A DNA stretch of 64,000 nucleotides from Adiantum capillus-veneris (Eukaryota > Streptophyta > Polypodiopsida > Polypodiales > Pteridaceae), in the NCBI GenBank assembly GCA_014529385.2, contig CM043963.1, forward strand, positions 567,501 to 631,500, given 5' to 3'. Positions 21,406 through 33,793 of this stretch are shown here, piece after piece. The position numbers and the translations under genes were made by a program. The notes beneath the pieces were generated by a model, which did no database searches, had not been told where the DNA came from, and saw nothing but the letters and a program-made list of their open reading frames with translations. The first letter of the stretch is position 1. Each line of letters begins with the position of its first letter.

Positions 21406-23080
21406 TGATTACCTTGATTGGAACAATTGATTCACTATCCGATGAGCTACTAGGTATCACTTGGACTATGTTTACTACTATTTTACCCTTGTTTAAAGGA
21501 TTCAAAAAGTATCCTCCCTTTTTGCAACATTGTATGCAATAGGCTTCAACTGGCTTGAGGTTTTTGTCAGGCTCTAAACATTCATTTTTCCAATGATCAT
21601 CAGCACCACAGTTCTAACAATTTTCCGTTCTTGACTTAATCATGTGTCTTACCATGGGAGGTCTGACACCTTGATTAGCTACATAATACATTGGTGAAAG
21701 CTCTGGTGGAGCATAAGTCACGGTTTCTTCCATTGGTGGTGGATGTGAATTATACCAATCTCCTTCTACCATTACTGTAGATGGACTAGGCTCAGCATAG
21801 GGTGTAACAGGCACTAATGCTTGTTCATCTATGACTCCTTCTGAGTGCATGCACTTTACAGGCACTGCATTATGTCCTGGGTACGGAGGTTGTTGACCCA
21901 ACATAGGTTGAGGTCTTCCCATAACCATTGGTGGTCTTTGAGCTTGGGCCATATTAGGTTGATATCTGTACATGGGTTGTCCTTGTGGCCTCATGGGCAC
22001 GTACTTAATATTCCCATCATACTTTGGTTTGAAGTAGCACTTGTGGATCTCATGGTTGGTCCATTTACCCTCAATTGTACACCATTTTTGTGGCCTAATT
22101 GGTTGTCCTTGTTGAGGTATCCCTTGTCCTGGTCCCCTCATAGGTGCTTTTTGCATGTTGTTCATCATGTCGTTCATCCTTTTGAGCATATCTTCTATGG
22201 CTGAAAGTGGTGCTGCAGCAACAATCGTCCCCACTTGTGATGGTTTAGTGGATGCTGTTTTCTCGCTTTGGTTATCCTTAGGGACATCTTCTTCATTAAA
22301 AATATCACAATTGTCTCCTAAGTCAATAGCATCTGACACACACTCTTCTAGAGTTGTATTCTTTTTACTATAGAGTATAGCATGAAGTTCTTTGTTTAGC
22401 AGTCCCTCTAGAAACAAAGATACGAGTTGTTCTTCTGTAGGTATCTCTAGCCCTGGGTATCTGGCAATGTATTGTTTCATTCGAGTTGCACAATCTCTAA
22501 CAGACTCACCATGTTTCTGTTTAAAGTTGTAGATTTGAGCTACTGTATTATGTTTGATCCCCGTTTTGGAACAAGCAGCTATAAATCCTTGAGCTAATGT
22601 ATTCAAGTCCATGATTGACCTTGGTGAAATATTTTGGAACCATGTCAATGCTTTTTCTTCTAATGTCATTCCAAACCCCTCGAATTGAGTATAGAAATCA
22701 AATATACGTTCTGCTCTTAGCACTTGCTTAAAGCTTGCTAAATGGTCGTATGGATCTCATTTCTGAAAATCAGCTGGTTTGACGCATCTGTTTGGTTCAA
22801 CTCCTAGTCTCCTAGCAATTGGTCCTGTTCGGAGTCCTTCAAACCAGTCTGTTAGAAATAGCGACTCATGTAGCCTTGAACTGGTCTTAGTGTCACCCGG
22901 TTTTCTACGTGATGAGGTGGTTTCTGGTTTCTTAACATTACTCTCAGATGATCTCTCTCGGTGTTCATCTCTTGGAATTGTTTCTGGTCCTTGCCCCAAT
23001 ATTCAATCCCTTATGGAATACCCTTGGTATTTGGTTTGTTCTAACTCCTCAGTAGTCATCATAACAAAGTTGTTGTTATA
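21346..23080 (-). pseudogene. Ty3/gypsy gag, minus strand, truncated at its 3' end
   Basis: The longest open stretch is 21614-22723 (369 codons). It holds a retrotransposon gag core (EGFGMTLEEKALTWFQ, YNFKQKHGESVRDCATRMK) and a long Pro/Gln/Met-rich region. Frame continues past a stop near 21612 into a zinc-knuckle-like Cys/His motif (CGADDHWKNEC). Upstream the same frame extends through a TGA near 22758 to a charged N-terminal region (EHRERSSESNVKK) to about 23060. It stops abruptly at 21346 against the copia gag; no protease or pol follows. Clade not assignable. Confidence 0.75.
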
Positions 23081-24140
23081 ACAATCCCTAAACAAGTAGG
23101 TTGGTAGGTTTGTTGGTCCCTTATCTTTGATCTTGAAGATATAGATGATCTTCATAGCCGTTAGTTGTCCTGGTTTGGCATGCGAAGTCCACAGAAGATC
23201 TTTTATGTTTCTATCTTCCCAACAATAGACTCCGATCCTAGTATTATCCTACTAAGCCGTTTAATCTACTTGATCGTATCCCTCGAATTCTAAAGTTGGT
23301 GGTCCTTCTTTTGCTGACATATCTGGGATTATGGTGTTTACTTCTAACCCCCATTTGTCTACACATCACGGTTTTCGATTTGTACATAATGAGTTTTGTT
23401 TCTGTCCATGTACATTTTTCCTTGTTTGTTTGTCCTAATCTCTTCTTCGAACTCAATACCATGGTCAGCAATTCAAATAGCATACTTCTCATTAGGGTCC
23501 AAGTAAACCTGGGCTCCATGACAGTTAGTCTTGTAAAAAGAGAGTATATGCTTATAGCGCATTGTCATTCCGGTTTCCGAGTGAGTTGAGTAAGAAGACA
23601 TTTTGGATGTTGAATATGAAAAAGTTTTTGAGAGTTCTTCAAGAATTGTGTGCAAGGAGTTGCCTTGATTCACGCTTTTTTCGGTGGATACTATACTGGA
23701 GGTTTCTCCGAGTATGCCCTAATTTCCTAGTACACGACCAGATCTAAGGTTCATAAAGACTTACGAAGCCCTGGATAGAGTACTTACCTTTGGATTGACC
23801 TGTCGTCAATTTTCACTTGATTTTATTGCAACCTTTGCTGAATTGCCGATTCCTCGTCTACAACCTGATTCCTGTACAAATTTGATCAAGTTAGCTATTC
23901 TTCTATAAAGACAGTAGATTTTCTGCTAACTCTCGTGATTGGTCTATGTGTGTCACTTCAAATAGAGCTATGGGAGTCAAAGTGACTTTCAGATTCAAAT
24001 TTAGCAAAAATCAAAGGTTTAATCTACAACTGGAAACTGAGTGAACATGTACCAATTTGGATCCGATTGAACCCAAAATTGCCCGGTGTCTTTGTATTAT
24101 GCTGGTCTAACACTTTACAAGTTCAAAAGTCAAAACTGAT
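23081..24140 (-). other. Leader region of the minus-strand gypsy element, no intact ORF
   Basis: Short minus-strand ORFs (for example 23244-23519, Lys/Arg-rich) have no recognisable domain. Position between gag and the repeat block suggests a decayed 5' untranslated region. Confidence 0.35.
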
Positions 24141-24780
24141 GTCCCTGGGTAGCAGTAGTAAGTAATTGTGATTATTTACTTTTGCTAGTTTTTTACACTT
24201 TTTGGCTTCTTTTGGAAAGTATGCAACCTGTTAAAGTCCCTGGACAAGTTTATACAAGTTTGGACAAAATCTGATTAAGTTTATCAATTGTTTTGTGTCC
24301 GCAGACTCTGATTTCAAGAATCTGGCTTAAGTCTCACTTTTGTGATCCAAATTTCACTAAAATTGATTTGTGAGGTCTACTTGATATGCTTGACCTTGTG
24401 GTATACTCAAATGTGCAAAATTTTCAAGTTTTGAAGCAGACGTAAATCATCGCGATTATTTACTCCAGCTAAATTTTTGCAAACTTTTGTCCCAACTTTG
24501 ACACAAATTTGTTAAGCACCTCAAGTTAAGGTCATTAGCCAAGTTTCATCAAGTTTGGACAATTTTTGGTCAAATGGTCATCAATTTTCTATCCACAGAC
24601 TAACTTTGCAAATTTGGACACAATTTTCAATCCAATGACCGAAATCTTACCAAATTTGGTTTGTAGACTTATTACAACATGGTAAAACTAGTGGTATACT
24701 AACTTGGTCAAAAAAGTTGAAAAATGGGACAGATGTAAATAATCACGATTATTTACATTGGCAACTTTTTGCATCTTTTT
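24141..24780. repeat. Three diverged ~290-bp repeats, each ending in a 22-bp interrupted palindrome
   Basis: Copies of GATTATTTAC end at 24180, 24465 and 24757, 285 and 292 bp apart, with matching flanks (GTGGTATACT, TTTTTGC). At 24736-24757 the arms GTAAATAATC and GATTATTTAC are perfect around an AC spacer; at 24159 and 24444 the left arm carries changes. They lie upstream of the minus-strand gag, in its presumed leader. Confidence 0.7.
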
Positions 24781-25060
24781 GGTCAACTGAGCATGTACAC
24801 ATGTTTATCACATCAATATAAGCCTATGAATCAAATTTCAACAAGATTGGAAATTTTTTTCCCAATTTATACTCAAGATTCAAAAAGTCAGTACAAAAGT
24901 CAATGCGTAGAGCTTTTACCTGCGGTTGTAATGCAGCAAACGCGATTGCAATATGATAACCGGGGAGGGAGTAGGAAGCGCGAGAAGGAGAGCAGTGAGT
25001 GCCGTTAGCTCACGCTGTGTATTTTATTATCCAAAACTTGAAAAGAACTTACAAAAATTG

Positions 25061-25070
25061 GCTTTTATAC
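25061..25070 (-). promoter_or_regulatory. TATA-like box of a minus-strand LTR
   Basis: The minus strand reads GTATAAAAGC, followed downstream by a pyrimidine-rich stretch at 24960-25000. It probably drives the gypsy element whose gag lies at 21346-23080. LTR ends were not found. Confidence 0.4.
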
Positions 25071-25270
25071 CTTAGCCAAGGTTTTTGGTGGTCAACACTA
25101 ATAATCTGGGAGTTCTACCAAAGATGGGTAATGACAGGTTGATACAATCTGAAAGCTTGTATCCCTGGCTCGTTAATTACAGAGTTTATCCGAGAAATTA
25201 GGAGTTACAATATTCCCGATTTATCAAAATAATAAGTGCTTTACAACGAGAACTCTGAAAAATGGTATTC

Positions 25271-27098
25271 GTGTTAGCTTGCTGCTAACAGAGAGAGAGC
25301 CTCCATTGGGTGATGTGGAAATGTGTAAAACACAAGGATGGTGATAATGCGTCTACTCACAAGCAATAGATTGCCTCTTGGATCAATGATGCCCTTGTTG
25401 GTTACTGGCGAACAATAACCTTTGCTGCCCCAACTCGGATGGTGTGAACCAAACTGCAAACCGGATGGATGCTCATAGAGCGAATGGTTGGATATGCAAA
25501 CAACGATTAATAGGCTGACCTGGATGCGCCTTCCCCTTTCGTCATAGGCCTCTATCAAATCTTGATACTTGCAATCAACATCTTCATATTTCCAATGCAT
25601 GTCTTCAATGATGTGATATGTCATGTCGAAGAAGTTATGATTGCAAATATCCATGCTAGAATTTCTTTATGTCGAGGTGGTCAAGCGCGCATACCAAGTC
25701 AACTACCCTCTCGCAGGCACACCATAACTGTAACCCCCGGTATACAATGTTTGCATTTCCTACACTCAAGGCGAACGGTTTGAAGAGAGGGGTTGAGAGA
25801 ATGCAATAGAGACGTGTAGAGGGAGAGGGAGAGAGAAAAGAGAAGAGCGACACCCAATGGGGTCTCAACCAACCCTATCAAGGCCCCCCCACACCATTAC
25901 CGATGTGGTACTTGATTTATATTGCGTAAATGGAATGTATACACAATGCAATACCTCAATGCAGACTCTACTGATTCAATGACGACAAATCACCACAGTA
26001 ACTCCTCAGGTAAGAGGGCAGAGGCACCTCCAAGGCTGATTTGATGCACCTTGGATCCTTCTCGATGTGGGAATTGCGGATGACCACCAAGGGCTGATTG
26101 CACTCCTGATGTGAGAGGAATGATTGGGTGAAAACGTAGATATTGACGAGGCCAGCACTCGATGCCGGAGAGGGAATGGCCTAGGGGAGGCTCGATGGGC
26201 TACTGAAGTACCGGACCGCAATGGGAGACAAGCGAGGGCTGATCTGAGACACTTTCCGACGAAGGCAAGTGCTGAAAACAGAAAACGCTGTCCTATTTTT
26301 CTCTTGGACAGTGCTAGGGCTGAATTCTGCAATCGCACGGCTCCAAGGGCTGAAATTTGCAGAGCGTTGCTGGCTGGTCTTCGTCGCTGAAAACGCCAAG
26401 GCTGAAATTTGTCAAAAACATTGGTTGGTCTTTGCTGAAGACGCTGGCAAAATCTGCCCCCTTCTCCGATGCTTGCACAATCTGCAATCTTCTGCAACTT
26501 GTCTCAACTGAGAGCTCACTTTCTCCCTTTATAGGTGAGGGATGGGATTTAAGTAATTATTAAGGCCTAAGGTAGGGAAATTGTCCACCAGCTTTTCCAA
26601 CATATAAACCGTAAAATGATTTATTTTAAAAATAGGTCCAGGGTTGAGATTTGGGTGAAACTGTTGCACATTCGCCCATCTGGGAATCCGATCGATGCGG
26701 GAAATAGCTCATTGAATTACTCTAACCTAAAAATACATGCTCGGCATGCTAGATGCCCACGCTAGTGTAATAACATTTTTCAACACGTGTATACAAACCA
26801 TTTATGCAAGAGGGTTCCAAAATCGGAAATCCTAATACAATGGACTTGTCCGAACATGCAGGTCCTGCAAACAGGCTCACAAAATTTCCGATACTAATCC
26901 TCCTAGGATTCTAGACATCCCTATCTAAGAAGAAGGGGAAAAATGTCTCTGGAAGTCAATGAACCATGTCCACATGGCACATCATGTGACAACTTCCTAG
27001 GCTGACCTAAACCCTAGAAATAAGTACAGCTTGTCCACATGCACATAGGGTTAGATGTGTACGTGAAATCCTCCCCTTTTCAAAGTGAGGTATACGTA
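25271..27098. other. Non-coding repeat-derived sequence
   Basis: No convincing gene. TGTAACCCCCGG at 25731 looks like an LTR start, but no partner end was found. A Gly/Ala/Arg-rich ORF on both strands at 26006-26511 comes from short repeats of GCTGAAAAC and GCTGAAATTTG and is not a credible protein. Confidence 0.35.
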
Positions 27099-27242
27099 CT
27101 AAGCTGTGTGGATTCTATATAGTTCTCTAACAACTCTTGGGAGTCCGCGAAGAACTCTTCTTCGGCCCACTTTGTTGCCTGGGTCCCGCGATACTTGAAC
27201 TTCAAGAAGGTCTGCAATGCTTTCTTCTTTGGGATACTCTCT

Positions 27243-27266
27243 AGACATCCTACGCGTAGGATGTCT
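27243..27266. repeat. 24-bp perfect palindrome
   Basis: Identical to 281-304. It lies about 800 bp downstream (minus strand) of a tRNA-Asp-type primer site, so in the leader of a minus-strand element. Confidence 0.85.
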
Positions 27267-27531
27267 ACTGATGAAATTTGTGGCAGAATTCATGCACAGG
27301 CATCCCCAAGTCTTGAGCGCTACTTTTCAAGAATTCCTACCAGTTTTTATGCAAAATTGTGCTCAGAATCTTAAGTTTCTTGTTTTCTCGTTTTTGACAC
27401 TCCGTCTTTGGTCTTTTGGGTGTCAAGAGTTGGTCAAAACTTTAGTTTCAATGTATACTTAGGGTAAAGCCCCCCTTCTGAACACAGTGGTAACCTCAGT
27501 TTTCCCAAATTCCCTGCCAAAAGTGCCCTAG

Positions 27532-27555
27532 AGACATCCTACGCGTAGGATGTCT
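27532..27555. repeat. 24-bp perfect palindrome
   Basis: Identical to 27243-27266; centres 289 bp apart, close to the 285-bp spacing of the pair at 1-304. Confidence 0.85.
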
Positions 27556-28062
27556 ACTGTCTTAAAATGAAAATTTTTCCTGGCAGTAGTACTCCCTATG
27601 CTCTGTAGAGATCTCAGCAATAATCACAGCAAATTTTGGACTTCAAATAAGCTTTCAAACACAATTTACCGTCTTTCCTACTTAGCATTTCCCACTTTTC
27701 TGATGAGCCTAACAACAAATAAGACATGCATAAAGTACTCTAGATCAACAATCAAGATATCCTACTTACCCTACTCCTACTCATCAATGTGAGATGGTGA
27801 TTTTGATGCCTTGGTTTCTTCCTAGCCTCACACGGACTCTCAAGTCAACCTACCACCACATCTACCATTCCAACTCCTACTCTCTACACCACAACCAACT
27901 ACTACCTAATAGTATCTAAGACGAAGGATCTAGGCCAGACCCTCTAAGACCAAAAGAGTCCACCACTCTTCGATCCTATCTAAAAGAATGAATATACTTT
28001 GGCAAGCCAGAGGATCCTCTATCCTCAAGGACTAGTCTCGGTCACCTACTTAGGGCCCTCGT

Positions 28063-28079
28063 CCCCGGCAGCGGCGCCA
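28063..28079 (-). other. Primer-binding site (tRNA-Asp type) of a Tat/Athila-like element
   Basis: The minus strand reads TGGCGCCGCTGCCGGGG one base after an LTR ending in CCAACA. This is the classic primer site of plant Tat/Athila elements with one difference from the commonest form. Confidence 0.82.
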
Positions 28080-28080
28080 C

Positions 28081-28900
28081 TGTTGGACGGATACTCCGTG
28101 ACGGACGTCAGCATAGTGAGAACTCACCTAACATATAATGTCAACTGAGGACGAAGCTCGACCCGCAGGTGCGTGGAATCAAGCAAAGGGTGTCAACCTC
28201 TACTCGACCGACTAATGACTACTTCCCACAGAGATATCAAATCTACATGTCATCGGTTCTGTGAATGTGAAAGTCTCCTATGATGCTACCGCAAGACAAA
28301 AGCCCCTTAGACGTTCTCGAAACGTTACTAAACTTGAGGGATATCCTATCAACACCTATAGGCCACTCTCCCTAAGGTCCGAGACCAAAAAAACCTACTC
28401 AATACCCTCAGTGCAGAAAACGCGTAGGATGTCTAGCCGGTTTTTGCAGGTTAATGTTTTTGAAAACTAAAGTGCCTAACGTGTAGCTCTACTCGCTCTC
28501 ATCGCATGGATATGATGAAATGAGAAAATGGACAACAGTTACTCACCGAAACTCCAAAAGTAGCTCGCGGGTGAATCTGCCAAAACACATACGAACGCGC
28601 GTGATGTAAGCATCAACGCGTAGCTCTCCTCGTGGGCAACACACTACTGCTCTCCGTTTGCGATTCTAACCACCGTAGCTCCTGTAGCACACACACTCTC
28701 TCTCTCACTCTCTCACAGTCTCCCAACGACGCAGAAGATCAGTTTATTAGAAGTCTCTTTACAAAGCTTTAGGTTTTGGCTTATATACTAAGCCTTAGAA
28801 AACCTAATGTCCGACCAAAATGACCTGATTTGTCCCTAGGCCTCTATAGAGCTTAATTACAACACCGTGAGCTGGCTTTGCTCATCCAACAAGAATTTGT
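28081..28900 (-). repeat. LTR of the minus-strand Tat/Athila-like element (right limit unknown)
   Basis: The left end TGTTGGACGG at 28081 is fixed by the primer site. A TATA-like box at 28781-28790 (minus strand TAGTATATAA) is followed by a long U5-like region that carries a half copy of the 24-bp palindrome at 28420-28434. The upstream LTR end was not identified; the 28900 limit is only a minimum guess. Confidence 0.55.
28781..28790 (-). promoter_or_regulatory. TATA-like box in the Tat/Athila-like LTR
   Basis: TAGTATATAA on the minus strand, about 700 bp upstream of the LTR end. Confidence 0.45.
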
Positions 28901-29469
28901 GGCCTCAATACAATTGCTGACTTAAAATATTAGGTTCCCGTAATAATTACAAAAGTGGCCGTAATGGCTCAAAATGATAATAACGGGATATTTGATGATG
29001 TCCATGAGCTTGTATCTGCACATTACACCATCCATCTTCGTCTTCATCACTTCATCAGAATATTTATTTGGAATCTTTAGAGAATCTTTGAGGGATCTTT
29101 ATGGAATCTTTGTGGAAGCGTTGTTGAAGGGTTGACCTTTCAACACATGCCTCTTGGGAAAACTATGGCAAGGCAGCATGATTTTGAGGTGTTGGCAACG
29201 GATGACAGTACAACGACACCTGCAATGCGAAGGCTTTTTTTTCATGAGTCAAGGCACTGGGCATTGGATTGCAGCCACAAAAGTTAGTGCGTAGAAGAAA
29301 CAACTACGCTCTTGTGATGCTTGGTCTTGTTTACGTGGTGTTTCAAAGGATCCTAACAGGCTTTGGAAGCTTTAAATGGCCATTATGTGAGTTAAGCATG
29401 CCTCGACATCCTAAGACCTTGGGTGTTTTCAGCAATGAGATCACTCACAACATAGGGGCTTTTTAGAAA

Positions 29470-29715
29470 TTATTGCTTCATGAATTTACCTCTGCATCCA
29501 ACAGGCAAATGCACCTGAGGCTTGGTCATTTTCTGTGCAAAAGAACTTGCATTTGGCTCGGGGCTGGATTGCTTGTGTTTAATGATGATGATAGACTCGT
29601 TAGACCAAAAATTGTCCTCATAAAAAGTGGTTCCAAAAGTAGCTTTATGGAGATCCCTCCAAGGCACCTCTTCAAGTTTTATTTTATCCTTGAATTTTCA
29701 ATTAGAAGGTCTCGG
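29470..29715 (-). pseudogene. Possible degenerate exon, unknown protein
   Basis: About 75 codons stay open on the minus strand (PWRDLHKATFGTTFYEDNF, SFAQKMTKPQVHLPVG) and end at a stop. Composition looks like ordinary protein rather than repeat. I do not recognise it, and there are no clear splice sites on both sides. Confidence 0.25.
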
Positions 29716-29973
29716 AGAATTAAGAGGTAGCTTCAAAAACAATGTTGCACAAGCTGCTAGGGAATTTAAGCGAGATGATAGCTTTTTCTAATTAGTAAAC
29801 TAGATCTTGTCACAACCCTTTTACTGCCTCCTATCAAAATACCTTTCCGCTTTGGTATTGTCTTCGACTCCTTCCTTAAAATATTTTATAAGACCTCATG
29901 CATGTCAGCAGCTATGTCACAAATCAAAAGACAACAATCAGATCCATGACAGCTAGACATGTTAACCTCTCAA

Positions 29974-30180
29974 TCAATTTAACTTGCTTGTACATGCACA
30001 TGCTAAATTCTCAAAAATAAACTCCGTTTTACTCAGATTTTCCACTATAACTATGACTCTATCAATTTCTCTCTCAAGCACATATATCCAGTTTTCTTCA
30101 CAGTTATTAACTTCCAAAGGACCACTCTCAATGTGATGCAACCATTTTAAAAAGAGCTGACAACCTTCTGTGCTTCCTTG
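29974..30180 (-). pseudogene. Possible degenerate exon, unknown protein
   Basis: About 65 codons are open on the minus strand (LKWLHHIESGPLEVNNC, WIYVLEREIDRVIVIVEN) and end at TGA 29974. It could be part of the same remnant gene as 29470-29715 and a short segment near 30460-30520 that ends in GAG followed by GTACG. Not recognised. Confidence 0.22.
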
Positions 30181-32099
30181 ATTGATTTTTTCCCTTTCAT
30201 GGTCTTATCCACCTAGACAAGCACCAATTTTCACTTGCAAGCTTTCATTAAAGAATGTCATTGTCAGTAAATATGTTTTCAGAGTAAAGGAGAATTTAGG
30301 AATCATCTTTTGTCACAACTAAGCAAAGAAACAACTAAATATTTACATGTTTCATATGAGCCTCGTAGAATGGGCCCTTAATCTCTTGTGTCCTTAGTAG
30401 ACCTTAACATGGATTAACTAATAGTCAAGTTTGGTAGAAAGTAGTAGAAAAAACGTACCTCAAGAATCTCGTTGAGATGGTCATGAGGCAGTTGGGTATG
30501 CTTGAGCTTAACATGCATGCATTGGACAAATCGCTTCAGCATTGTTGCTACATGTGCCATTGACGTAGTTGCATTGGGTGCATCCAGAACTTGTCACTCT
30601 CATTTCCTCCATCATTTTTGCGTCAAGATGGCAAGGGGGAGGGAGAGCCGCTCAAGGGTGCTACACTGTGAAGCTGAGAGGAGAGAGAGATAGAGTGTGC
30701 GCTTCTTCTCGCTTGCTTATGTCTTAGAAATACCAGGATGGCCTACACTTGGATTGTTTTGAAACACAAAAATAATTTTCCTCCTAGTGTTCTAAGTCCA
30801 TGGGTATGCATACTCCCCTTGTGAACTAGATATCCATCCTCGATAGAAATATTCTTCCTGGGCTGTAGTTCTATTTGTAGAAAAGTAGAACTATGGGTAA
30901 AGATAAATGGTGCACTTACATTAGAACAAGAAGTATCCCTCATTTTTACATGACTCCAAACCGTACCATACTATAGATTGTGTCACACTTCCCTCAAAGA
31001 GAGTTCAAGAATTCACTCAATTTTTTTTAAAAAAAGAGCATTAGCTTTTGGCATGCAGCTTAAAGCATCATCCATCACATTGTACCAATATTTACAATAT
31101 TGTAAAGAGAAATCATACTCTTGAAGGATCTTTTCCTTTTGAACCTTTGAAATTTTTTTATCAGTAAACTTCTACATGAAGAGAGCGTAGAGAGCCTGCA
31201 AAATATACAACTAACATGCAGTAGCCAATGAAACCAACAAGTGCACATGCTTGAACGATCGTGTAAACTCAAAATCCACTTCAAGATTGATAGAAGAGAG
31301 ACAGAGAACAAGGGGGAGAGGGGAACAGAGCGTGCACGTGGACCTCCTAGAGCTGATTTCTACACAGGCATGGCAAGAGAGGAGAGAGGAGAGGAGACAA
31401 GAATAGACACAAGCATTGGGTGCAATCTCCCCACGTCCCAGAGTTTTTTCCTCTTTCACATATTTATTTATAGATTTCTTGAATGCTGAAAATGGATACA
31501 GACTGCCCGATCGGACATAATAATGTTCATAGCTCATAAAGAGAACTTGCATAGTCTATAGCTACGTCATGCTTTTTCCACCTGTAAGCTACAACAAATA
31601 ACAATATTTCCATTACATAACTCTTCGTTGGAAAGAAGATTTTCTTAGTTGCAAAGTGCAAGCCATACTTGTAAAAAAATAATGGTTAGCATTTTGTGTC
31701 ATAAATATCATATATTGAAATAAAAATTCATAAAATCGAACATTTTTTGCTTACGCCTATCGTCATCCACATACTGCATATTCTAGTGTCCCATACCACT
31801 AGAATAAGCAGTATATGTCATACCCTAATGAACAAAGATATCATTGGTCACACTCATCATTTGGTAATCAATCTTTGTAAATTCCAAGTCCAATTCCATA
31901 AATATTATCTTGCGACAGGAAATCAGCATATACCAAATCAAATCCAAACCTAAAATATTGCAATTAGGATTGAAGCTTTTGAAAATTTGACTAACATAGG
32001 AGATAAATGCTCCAAGAGTCAATTCTAACCTTCTTGTACTCTAATAGGCTATTTGTAGTGAGTCTCGTAGGATGAAGATTTTTAGTGGTTTTCCACTCC

Positions 32100-32100
<1 letters not shown>

Positions 32101-32149
<49 letters not shown>
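32101..32149. repeat. (AG)n microsatellite
   Basis: 49 bp of uninterrupted AG repeat. Confidence 0.95.
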
Positions 32150-32152
<3 letters not shown>

Positions 32153-32570
32153 GAGAGATTTTGTGTGTATCAGTGTCATCAGTGCAAGTGTATGCATCAT
32201 GTTTATGCCTACAATCTTCATGGTGATTGTCGCATGTTTATCATGAATAGTTGTATATATTGTCCCTTGTTTATCAAATAAGCCTCATGTTCAAATTCTT
32301 TTTGCAATTATTCTAGCCATGGTGGATGATAAACTCTACTAATGGTGTGTCAAAACAAGTGATATTTGTCTCCTGTAATGCGTATACCTTTAAGGCAAGA
32401 TGATAAGTGTGGCATTACTATGGGGAGATAGGCTTGTAGAGGCCTGGCCAATGGTGCTCTTGCTATAAAAGTTGGAGCTCTAGTACCAGAAGGCACTTAG
32501 AGGTAGCCGATGAAGAATGGATGCGCTACAAACTCCCCACTTGAGCTGCTCGCCTTGCTGCATTGCCTCT

Positions 32571-32574
<4 letters not shown>

Positions 32575-32649
<75 letters not shown>
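32575..32649. repeat. (GA)n microsatellite
   Basis: 75 bp of uninterrupted GA repeat. ORFs across it are low-complexity artefacts. Confidence 0.95.
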
Positions 32650-32651
<2 letters not shown>

Positions 32652-33680
32652 AAATGAGAAGTGGAGGAAGCAGCTCCTCTTTGCATAAGGAGTGGAAGTT
32701 TAGGCATGGCATGAGGGCTCCATGAATATGGTTGGGGAAGAGAAACTTGAGATGAGGGGGGAACTTGGGAGGATGGCCTTCTCTGGTGGAGAATCACTGG
32801 GTACATGCAACCAAACAAACTTGGAGAAGATAAGCAAAGGCCATAAACCTAAAATTATGTGTCAATGCGGAATTTATGAGATTGTTTGACTATGGTGGGT
32901 TCCATATATGTAGGCATATGCAATAGATTACCAGTTTAGTAAAAGTTTCTAGGATGTTTCTTTGTTTGAAAGCTCGGTTTACTTCATCACACAGACTCAC
33001 ATTTTAAAGCAGTCGCAATCTTCACAATGAGCCCCTTCGCAAGCCTGGTCAAGTTGCTTCTTCTATCCACTTTAAGTTGTTGTTGGTTACGTGTCGGAGG
33101 ACTTTTTTTCTCCAAAATCTCAGAGCTTTGTAATGAAGATATTATCTTACCATTTTACCTTGTTGTAGCCTTGTAACGAGAATAATATCTTAGCCTCACC
33201 TTTTTGGAGCTTTATACCATTTCAAGCTCGTCCTCTACTTGTTGCGTTTGAAACAAGATTGAGGATTGCATTGATGGTCGTCCTATTTTCAGTTGCAGCT
33301 CATAGGTCAATGGAGAAGTGGAGGCTAGAATGGGTTATGTTGGCTATGAGCATCACTTCATAACCAAGAAAAAGTAGGGAATGAAGCCAACCGAACGTTT
33401 ATAGTCTTGCTTTTAGGGGAGCAAAATAGATGAAAGGTGTGGATCACTCAAGCAAAAAAATAGAGAGAGCTAGTTGTTTGGGGGTGGGTGGAAAAGGGCC
33501 ACATGAGCCACAACATGGGCCATAAAGGTGCATGAATTGGTCTTGGTGCAACCATACATTTTTGGAGGCTATGGACTACATGTGCTAGTTGGTGAGTTGG
33601 TTGTTGTGGCTAGACATGATTTGCTTGCATCGACAGCTAGATAACTGTGTAGGGGTGGCAATCATCACCGCCGGTTTGGG

Positions 33681-33793
<113 letters not shown>

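Noticed and set aside
25731-25742. TGTAACCCCCGG as an LTR start
   Set aside because: No matching end, partner LTR, primer site or tract could be found, so it is only mentioned.
26006-26497. 163-codon minus-strand ORF
   Set aside because: Comes from short repeats; composition is Ser/Arg/Ala-rich without any domain, and the opposite strand is open too.
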